Below, one piece after another: positions 1-3,979 of a stretch of 5,936 nucleotides of DNA (position 1 is its first letter; each line of letters starts with the position of its first letter). Position numbers and translations under genes: made by a program. The notes beneath the pieces were generated by a model. The model saw nothing but the letters and a program-made list of their open reading frames with translations, made no database searches and had not been told where the DNA came from. The stretch is from Candidatus Zixiibacteriota bacterium. GTDB taxonomy: Bacteria; RBG-13-66-14; B26-G2; WVWN01. Where the stretch lies: NCBI GenBank assembly GCA_030613505.1, contig JAUWLW010000081.1, positions 1 to 5,936 on the forward strand, written 5' to 3'.

Positions 1-368
1 TCAGGCCTTTCTTCGGCGCGCGCTTCGCAACCAGCGGCGTGGGCGGCTCGGTGGGCCAGCTCGGCATATTGGGCGGCGTACGCTTCAAGCCGTCGCCCAC
101 CAAATGCACCTTCTCGGACCTGTACTTCGGCTGGCGCGGCCACTACGGCAGCCTGGGCTTCGAAGAGGCGGAAGAGGACGAGGGCTGGAAGAGCGGCTTC
201 GCGTTTCGCAACGCCAACACTATCGAAATCGCCCTCCCCTTCTGCATCTACATCACGGCGGCACTCGACTACGACTTCACGAAGGTCGAACCCGCCAGCC
301 GGGGGGAAGAGGAAACGAGCCGCAAGCCCACCTTCAGCGGCGGCTTCGGCCCGGCGTTCTTTTTCTAA
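1..368 (+). CDS. C-terminal part of a probable outer-membrane beta-barrel protein (5' end outside window)
   Basis: An open frame runs in from the left edge (first full codon at 3) and ends with TAA at 366-368, giving 121 residues. No start codon is assigned because the gene continues beyond the window. The visible part alternates polar and hydrophobic or aromatic residues in short strands separated by Gly- or charge-rich turns, for example FSDLYFGWRGHYGSLGF and IEIALPFCIYITAALDY. The protein ends in Phe-Phe-Phe. A C-terminal aromatic residue on a final beta strand is the known recognition signal for BAM-dependent insertion of outer-membrane barrels. From this I infer an outer-membrane protein of a diderm cell. 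The specific family and cargo cannot be read from this fragment. A soluble beta-rich secreted protein is the main alternative. The following gene is 123 nt away on the same strand. Confidence 0.6.
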   Translation, partial: RPFFGARFATSGVGGSVGQLGILGGVRFKPSPTKCTFSDLYFGWRGHYGSLGFEEAEEDEGWKSGFAFRNANTIEIALPFCIYITAALDYDFTKVEPASRGEEETSRKPTFSGGFGPAFFF

Positions 369-382
369 CGGCGCCGCCGCTG

Positions 383-411
383 TTACGAAACGGAACGCCG
401 TCTCCTAATAA
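383..411 (+). promoter_or_regulatory. Weak candidate promoter for the TatD-radical SAM gene
   Basis: TTACGA (383-388) and TAATAA (406-411) are separated by exactly 17 bases, the ideal sigma70-type spacing. Each hexamer matches consensus at only 3 of 6 positions. It lies in the only non-coding gap upstream of the gene, which is the main reason to list it. Transcription would start near 418, leaving a leader of about 75 nt that contains the 432-463 stem-loop. Read-through from the upstream gene is an equally good explanation. Confidence 0.2.
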
Positions 412-431
412 ACGGGTGATGCCCGCCGGCC

Positions 432-463
432 TCCTCGACGTTCCCTCGTATCTTCGTCGAGGA
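432..463 (+). other. Stem-loop in the gap before the TatD-radical SAM gene
   Basis: TCCTCGACG (432-440) and CGTCGAGGA (455-463) are perfect inverted repeats: a 9-bp stem with a 14-nt loop. No T-run follows on either strand, so it does not look like an intrinsic terminator. It ends 28 nt before the GTG start at 492 and could be an RNA structure in the leader or a protein-binding site. The rest of the gap (369-431 and 464-491) shows only the weak promoter candidate and no clear Shine-Dalgarno sequence. Confidence 0.45.
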
Positions 464-491
464 CCAACCTTACCTACTACGGCCAAATAGC

Positions 492-1883
492 GTGAAGTTA
501 AACTACCTCCTCGCCGATACTCACGTTCACCTCGAGCACGAGGGTTTCGCCGCGGACGCGGCCGACGTGATAGCGCGCGGCCGCGAGGCGGGCGTACGCT
601 ACATGGTCGTCCCCGTCTGCGCCGCGGCCGACGCGGCCCGGGGGCTCGAGCTCGCCCGCGGCCACGACGGCGCATACTTCGCCGCCGGCCTCCACCCCAA
701 CTGCGGCCTGCACCTCGACGACGCCGAGGCCGCCGGCCTCCGGGATGCCTTGGTGCGCGGAAAGGAGGAGGGGCTGGCGGTCGCCGTCGGCGAGTGCGGC
801 CTGGACTACCACTACGCGGCGCTGCCGCGCGACGAGCAGCTCGCGCTCGTCCGCTGGCACCTCGAGTTGGCGCGCGAGCTGGAGCTGCCGATAATTCTCC
901 ACCAGCGCGACGCCGAGGCGGACCTCAGGCGCGTTCTGGACGAGGAGGGGCCGCCGCCCCGCGGCGGCGTCCTCCACTGCTTCTCCGGGGATTTGGAATA
1001 TTACCGGTGGGCGCGAGAACGCGGCCTCTTCGTCTCTTTCACCGGGAACATAACGTACGGGGGGAAGAGCCGACCGCCGGCCTACTTCGGCGAGCTGGAC
1101 CTCGCCACGACGATGCTCGAGACCGACGCGCCTTATATGGCGCCGATACCGCGCCGGGGAAAGCGAAACGAGCCGGCCTACCTGCCGCTCGTCGCCGAGG
1201 CGCTGAGCGCTCGAGCCGCCAGGCCGCTGGAAGACGTCTACGCCGAAACGACGCTGGCGGCGCGGCGCTTCTTCGACCTCGCTCCCGACTTCGGCGGCGC
1301 CGTCGCGTACCGCTTGAGGAACTCGCTCTACCTGAACGTTACCAACCGGTGCACGAACGCGTGTCGGTTTTGCATCCGCGAGCGCGCGCCGGGCGTGGGC
1401 GGCTACGACCTGCGGCTGAGGATGGAACCGACGGCGGCCGAGATTATCGCCGCGGTCGGGGACGCGGCCACGTACGACGAGGTCGTATTCTGCGGCTACG
1501 GCGAGCCCACGATACGCTGGGACGCCGTGAAGGAAGTGGCCCGGGCCGCGAAGGAGGCCGGCGGCATCGTGCGGCTGAACACCAACGGCTCGGCTAATCT
1601 GACGCAAGGCCGGGACGTCACGCCGGAGTTGGCCGGCCTGTTCGACAAGGTATCGGTGAGCGTCAACGCGGCGGACGAGGCCGCGTACGAGCGGCTGTGT
1701 CGGCCGCGGGCCGGCGCCGCCGCCTGGCGCGCGGCGGAGAAATTCGTGACCGGCGCCAAGCGCCACGTGCCCAAAGTCGCGATAACCGCCGTCGCCGCCG
1801 AGGCGGTACCGGTCGAGGCCGTGGAGCGGCTGGCGAAGAAGTGGGGTGTCGCTTTCCGCGTTCGCCGCTACGCCGAAGGGTAA
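492..1883 (+). CDS. TatD-family metal-dependent hydrolase fused to a radical SAM domain
   Basis: The 463-residue protein has two domains. Residues about 5-263 are a TatD-type TIM-barrel hydrolase (DNase or related phosphoesterase). The metal ligands all look present: DTHVH (H11, H13), GECGLDYHY (E101), ILHQRDA (H137), LHCFSG (H162) and ETDAPY (D212). Residues about 275-463 are a radical SAM domain with the classic CX3CX2C iron-sulfur motif (C287, C291, C294, in NRCTNACRFC), a GYGEPT motif (335-340) of the kind that contacts SAM, and LNTNG (362-366). The radical SAM half is short (about 190 residues) and has no obvious second cluster domain. Radical SAM proteins beside or fused to TatD are a recognised family (TatD-linked radical SAM, TIGR04038 as I recall); its reaction is unknown to me. 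The GTG start fits TatD length, since the DTHVH motif normally lies within the first 15 residues, but no clear Shine-Dalgarno sequence precedes it. The protein is probably cytosolic. Confidence 0.9.
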   Translation: MKLNYLLADTHVHLEHEGFAADAADVIARGREAGVRYMVVPVCAAADAARGLELARGHDGAYFAAGLHPNCGLHLDDAEAAGLRDALVRGKEEGLAVAVGECGLDYHYAALPRDEQLALVRWHLELARELELPIILHQRDAEADLRRVLDEEGPPPRGGVLHCFSGDLEYYRWARERGLFVSFTGNITYGGKSRPPAYFGELDLATTMLETDAPYMAPIPRRGKRNEPAYLPLVAEALSARAARPLEDVYAETTLAARRFFDLAPDFGGAVAYRLRNSLYLNVTNRCTNACRFCIRERAPGVGGYDLRLRMEPTAAEIIAAVGDAATYDEVVFCGYGEPTIRWDAVKEVARAAKEAGGIVRLNTNGSANLTQGRDVTPELAGLFDKVSVSVNAADEAAYERLCRPRAGAAAWRAAEKFVTGAKRHVPKVAITAVAAEAVPVEAVERLAKKWGVAFRVRRYAEG

Positions 1884-1886
1884 GCT

Positions 1887-1910
1887 AAAAGCCGCCGGCG
1901 GGCCGGCGGC
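1887..1910 (-). terminator. Intrinsic terminator of the minus-strand TPR/zinc-ribbon operon
   Basis: GCCGCCGG (1891-1898) and CCGGCGGC (1903-1910) form a perfect 8-bp GC stem with a 4-nt loop. Read on the minus strand, the stem is followed at once by TTTT (complement of AAAA at 1887-1890) and then AGCTT, the normal layout of a Rho-independent terminator. It lies 24 nt past the zinc-ribbon stop codon. On the plus strand it sits 7 nt after the TatD-radical SAM stop, but the following bases (GGTTGAAGTTT) are a poor U-tract, so any action in that direction would be weaker. Confidence 0.7.
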
Positions 1911-1934
1911 GGTTGAAGTTTAAAACGTTCTTGT

Positions 1935-2192
1935 TCACTCGTCGTACGGCTTGGGGGAGTCTTCGGCGGCGAAGACGTCCTCCCAGGTTGGCACGTACTC
2001 TTCCGGCGCGGCCGGCGCGGCGTCCCACTCGTCGAGAGGCGAATTCTCGCCGCCTTTTTCGAGCTCGTAGAAGCGGCCCCGCACGTACGCGCCCCCCTCG
2101 TCTATTTCGACTTCGCCGCACTGCGCGCACTGGTACAACCCGAATTGAAGCTCGTCGGGAAACAGCGGCCCGCCGCACGCCGGGCACCTCAT
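1935..2192 (-). CDS. Small zinc-ribbon protein of unknown function
   Basis: The 85-residue protein opens with MRCPACGG and has two Cys pairs: CPAC (C3, C6) and CAQC (C22, C25), 15 residues apart. This is a zinc-ribbon knuckle arrangement that should bind one zinc ion. The remainder is acidic and Pro/Ala-rich, ends in KPYDE, and is probably partly disordered. I do not recognise a specific family; it resembles zf-TFIIB-like or generic zinc-ribbon proteins. I chose the ATG at 2192 because it puts the first CxxC near the N-terminus, as is usual, and GGTGGG lies 4 nt upstream. A TTG at 2231 would add 13 residues with poor ribosome-site spacing. The gene follows the TPR gene by 54 nt on the same strand and ends just before the terminator hairpin, so the two probably form one operon. 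No signal peptide is seen; a cytosolic location is expected. Confidence 0.75.
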   Translation of the reverse strand: MRCPACGGPLFPDELQFGLYQCAQCGEVEIDEGGAYVRGRFYELEKGGENSPLDEWDAAPAAPEEYVPTWEDVFAAEDSPKPYDE

Positions 2193-2246
2193 CGGGCCCA
2201 CCGCCGCGAGGCGCCCCGACCGCGGCCACAAACCTTTGCCGGTTTA

Positions 2247-3407
2247 CTACTGTTGTTCGTAGAGCTCTTGCCCCTTCCGGAGGTATTCTTTGCCCTTCTC
2301 GTACTCGCCGATCTCGCCGTACGCCTTACCGAGGTTGATGTATATGCGGTAGTCGTCGGGCGTAAACTCTAACGCCTGCTCTAAAAACTCTATCGCCTTC
2401 TTGGGGTCGCGCCCTTCGTATTCTTTCTTCAAATAATAGGAAGCGATCTCGCCGAGGACCTCGCCCTTAATCTTCGGGTCCTCGGTGGTCTCGGCCACGA
2501 CCTGATAGGTCGCAATCGCCTCGTCGACGCGGCCCAACTTATTCAGAACGGCCGCCTTGGCGTTCAACAGCATCATGTCGCCGGGCTTCTCTTCCAGGAG
2601 CGGGTCGATAACGGCGAGCGCGCGCTCGTACTTCTCGAGGCGCAAACAAGAGTTGACGACCTTACGGAGGTACTCGCCCGGCGGCGTCTTCTCGTCCCAG
2701 TTCGGCCCGGACATATCGGCGCGCTTCGCCCCGACCGCCATTTCGTACGTATCCAGGACTTTGTCCCACATCTCGTCGGCGTACTCGCCGGCCTTTACCC
2801 GGCGCTGGGCCGCGGCGCCGGTGTCGAGGTCGTATTCCGTAACGTCCACCGCCTCCTCGGCGTCCAGCTCGCCGTAGTAGTTCGCTTTCTCCTCGTAGAC
2901 CAGGCCCAACATGAAAAGCGTCTTGGGGTGGGCGTCGAAGACGTGGTACGTCGCGACGAACCCCTCCTCGGCCTTATCCAGAGCGCCGGCTCTCGTCTCC
3001 CCCTCCTCGGGAACGAACTCAGGGTTGTTGAAGCTCAGCGCGCGGGCGAGGTGTTCATGTCCGGCGTTGAAAGCCTGGGACCAAAAAAACTCCCGGCTTT
3101 GGAGTATCTTATCTATTTTTTTCTTCTTGTTCTTCCGAGAGTATATTTCCTCCGCGCGGGACCACGCGTCGGCCGCCTTCATAAACTCACTCTCGTGAGC
3201 GTAAGCGTCGCCGAGATACGCCCAGGCTTCCGCGTTGTCGGGAGACTCGGCGACGTCCGCTTCCAACAGCTTGATGGCCGCCTCGTATTCGTCCTGCCGC
3301 ATGTGGACGATGGCGCCTGCAACACGCCAGGACTTCGCCAACACGACGCCGTTTAGCGCAATGAGCATTACCACGCAAGAAACGATGATTCTGGTGCGCA
3401 CCGACAT
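2247..3407 (-). CDS. Exported TPR-repeat protein
   Basis: The 386-residue protein begins with a basic n-region (VRTR) and a hydrophobic stretch at about residues 7-24 ending VVLA-K, which reads as a signal peptide or a single membrane anchor. TPR helices follow at about 38-90 (including AWAYLGDAYA) and in a C-terminal block at about 250-384 (NAKAAVLNKLGRVDEAI, INLGKAYGEIGEYEKG). A Lys-rich patch (KNKKKKIDK, 92-100) and a helical, acidic middle lie between them. TPR arrays are protein-binding scaffolds, so the likely role is assembly in the periplasm or at the membrane; no catalytic motif is visible. The open frame extends upstream to 3470, but those codons run through the promoter. AAGGAGG (3410-3416) lies only 2 nt before the ATG at 3407 and 8 nt before a GTG at 3401, so initiation at the GTG, two codons later, is possible. 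Tandem stops TAG TAA end the gene. Lys, Ile and Tyr are more frequent here than in the neighbouring genes. Confidence 0.85.
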   Translation of the reverse strand: MSVRTRIIVSCVVMLIALNGVVLAKSWRVAGAIVHMRQDEYEAAIKLLEADVAESPDNAEAWAYLGDAYAHESEFMKAADAWSRAEEIYSRKNKKKKIDKILQSREFFWSQAFNAGHEHLARALSFNNPEFVPEEGETRAGALDKAEEGFVATYHVFDAHPKTLFMLGLVYEEKANYYGELDAEEAVDVTEYDLDTGAAAQRRVKAGEYADEMWDKVLDTYEMAVGAKRADMSGPNWDEKTPPGEYLRKVVNSCLRLEKYERALAVIDPLLEEKPGDMMLLNAKAAVLNKLGRVDEAIATYQVVAETTEDPKIKGEVLGEIASYYLKKEYEGRDPKKAIEFLEQALEFTPDDYRIYINLGKAYGEIGEYEKGKEYLRKGQELYEQQ

Positions 3408-3409
3408 TT

Positions 3410-3416
3410 CCTCCTT
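3410..3416 (-). promoter_or_regulatory. Strong Shine-Dalgarno site of the TPR gene
   Basis: On the minus strand the bases read AAGGAGG, a near-perfect anti-16S match. Spacing to the ATG (3407) is only 2 nt, shorter than usual, and to the in-frame GTG (3401) is 8 nt, close to ideal. The site rules out the longer frame start at 3470 and leaves a two-codon uncertainty. Confidence 0.8.
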
Positions 3417-3426
3417 GTTTTGATTA

Positions 3427-3455
3427 AATCTATCACAGCCAAACTCGACAGTCAA
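3427..3455 (-). promoter_or_regulatory. Sigma70-like promoter of the TPR/zinc-ribbon operon
   Basis: On the minus strand, TTGACT (3455-3450, 5 of 6 to the -35 consensus) is followed after exactly 17 nt by TAGATT (3432-3427, 4 of 6 to the -10). A TG one base before the -10 makes it an extended -10 element. Transcription would start near 3420, giving a short leader that holds little more than the Shine-Dalgarno site. This is the best promoter in the window. Confidence 0.75.
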
Positions 3456-3456
3456 G

Positions 3457-3468
3457 GGGTTAAAACCC
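3457..3468. promoter_or_regulatory. Possible operator palindrome upstream of the TPR promoter
   Basis: GGGTT-AA-AACCC is a perfect 5-bp inverted repeat around AA, placed one base upstream of the minus-strand -35 element and about 40 bp upstream of the plus-strand promoter. A regulator binding here could act on both divergent genes. The site is short, so chance is a real possibility. It resembles the palindrome at 3615-3626. Confidence 0.3.
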
Positions 3469-3505
3469 AAAATTACGGCAACCCCGCTCCGCCGCGATAA
3501 AAAAC

Positions 3506-3534
3506 TTTCCCGTGCCTCCCAGCTATGCTATTAT
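3506..3534 (+). promoter_or_regulatory. Probable extended -10 promoter of the DUF4321 operon
   Basis: TATTAT (3529-3534, 5 of 6 to the -10 consensus) is preceded by TG and one spacer base (TGC), an extended -10 element. A weak -35 candidate, TTTCCC (3506-3511), stands 17 bases upstream. Weak -35 boxes are common when an extended -10 is present. Transcription would start near 3541 and leave a leader of about 145 nt. Confidence 0.5.
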
Positions 3535-3540
3535 CGCTCG

Positions 3541-3686
3541 ACGTAGCAATCGTCGTAACGGCACGACGGCGGGGGGATTTCCAAGCCACAAAGTAGACCG
3601 ACGACGCAACCTGCCGGTTTAAACCGCGCCGAGTAGGGAAGCACGCCTCGGACGCGCGGCGCCATACGCGGAAGGGAGCTAACGAA
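3541..3686 (+). promoter_or_regulatory. Long 5' leader with stem-loops before the DUF4321 gene
   Basis: No credible gene is seen here. CGTCGT (3551-3556) pairs with ACGACG (3563-3568) around a 6-nt loop. CCGCGCCGAG (3624-3633) pairs with CTCGG (3647-3651) and CGCGG (3655-3659) across a 13-nt loop and a 3-nt bulge. A G-run (3571-3576) and a palindrome (3615-3626) lie between them. The leader ends with AAGGGAG (3672-3678), a Shine-Dalgarno site 8 nt before the ATG at 3687. I recognise no known riboswitch core. It may be a regulatory leader or simply an untranslated spacer. Confidence 0.35.
3615..3626. repeat. 12-bp perfect palindrome CGGTTTAAACCG
   Basis: The palindrome lies in the leader of the DUF4321 operon. 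It shares a GGTT(A/T)AAACC core with the inverted repeat at 3457-3468, about 158 bp away. The pair could be two half-sites of one regulator. In RNA it would overlap the base of the second stem-loop. Confidence 0.35.
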
Positions 3687-3950
3687 ATGCCCGCAGGTAA
3701 GAGCCTTGTCAAAGGTTTAATAATCGTAATCATAGGCGCGCTCTTGGGTACGATGGTCGGCGAACTCCTGGGCGCGTACCTCCCGGAAGGCGGCGTAAAA
3801 AATTTCTTCCTCAAAAGTATCACCTTCGGCCTCGACCCCGCCACCCTTAACCTGCACATCCTGGCGCTGACCTTCGGATTGATTTTAAAGATAAACGTCC
3901 TCACGATAATCGGCATCATCGGCGCCGCTTTTATCCTCCGCAAGCTTTAG
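3687..3950 (+). CDS. DUF4321-type small membrane protein
   Basis: The 87-residue protein has two hydrophobic segments: about residues 7-31 (LIIVIIGALLGTMVGELLGAYL region) and about 55-84 (ILALTFGLILKINVLTIIG onward). They are joined by a segment containing FGLDPATLNL, and the protein ends in the basic tail RKL. Length, the order of segments, the Gly/Glu pattern in the first helix (GxxxGELLG) and the motifs TFGLDP and LTFGLILKIN match my recollection of DUF4321, a family of about 80-90-residue membrane proteins of unknown function. Location is the cytoplasmic membrane; topology is not fixed by the sequence. The ATG is supported by AAGGGAG 8 nt upstream. It is the first gene of a probable operon, 29 nt before the exported protein. 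Confidence 0.8.
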   Translation: MPAGKSLVKGLIIVIIGALLGTMVGELLGAYLPEGGVKNFFLKSITFGLDPATLNLHILALTFGLILKINVLTIIGIIGAAFILRKL

Positions 3951-3979
3951 CCGACGATAACGGCCCCTACGTACGCAAG

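Noticed and set aside
104-490. Plus-strand frame overlapping the beta-barrel fragment and the following gap
   Set aside because: The translation is Arg-rich and low in complexity, while the other frame shows a credible beta-barrel ending in Phe.
794-1597. Plus-strand open frame inside the TatD-radical SAM gene
   Set aside because: It is a +1-type shadow with extreme Arg/Ala composition and no motif.
498-1766. Long minus-strand open frame (422 codons) opposite the TatD-radical SAM gene
   Set aside because: It is Arg/Val/Gly-rich with no recognisable motif and lies wholly over a gene with intact family motifs; in GC-rich DNA such antisense frames are expected.
1891-1910. Hairpin as a terminator of the plus-strand TatD-radical SAM gene
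   Set aside because: On the plus strand the stem is followed by GGTTGAAG rather than a T-run; the T-run lies on the minus-strand side. Weak bidirectional action cannot be excluded.
1935-2231. TTG start at 2231 for the zinc-ribbon protein
   Set aside because: The AAAGG upstream is only 1 nt from the TTG, whereas the ATG at 2192 has better spacing and places the Cys pair at the N-terminus.
2247-3470. Longer version of the TPR protein starting at 3470
   Set aside because: The extra 21 codons run through the -35 and -10 elements and the Shine-Dalgarno site, so they would not be transcribed from this promoter.
3473-3943. Minus-strand open frame across the DUF4321 gene and its leader
   Set aside because: It overlaps the promoter, the leader and a well-supported small gene, is rich in Arg and Pro, and has no family signal.
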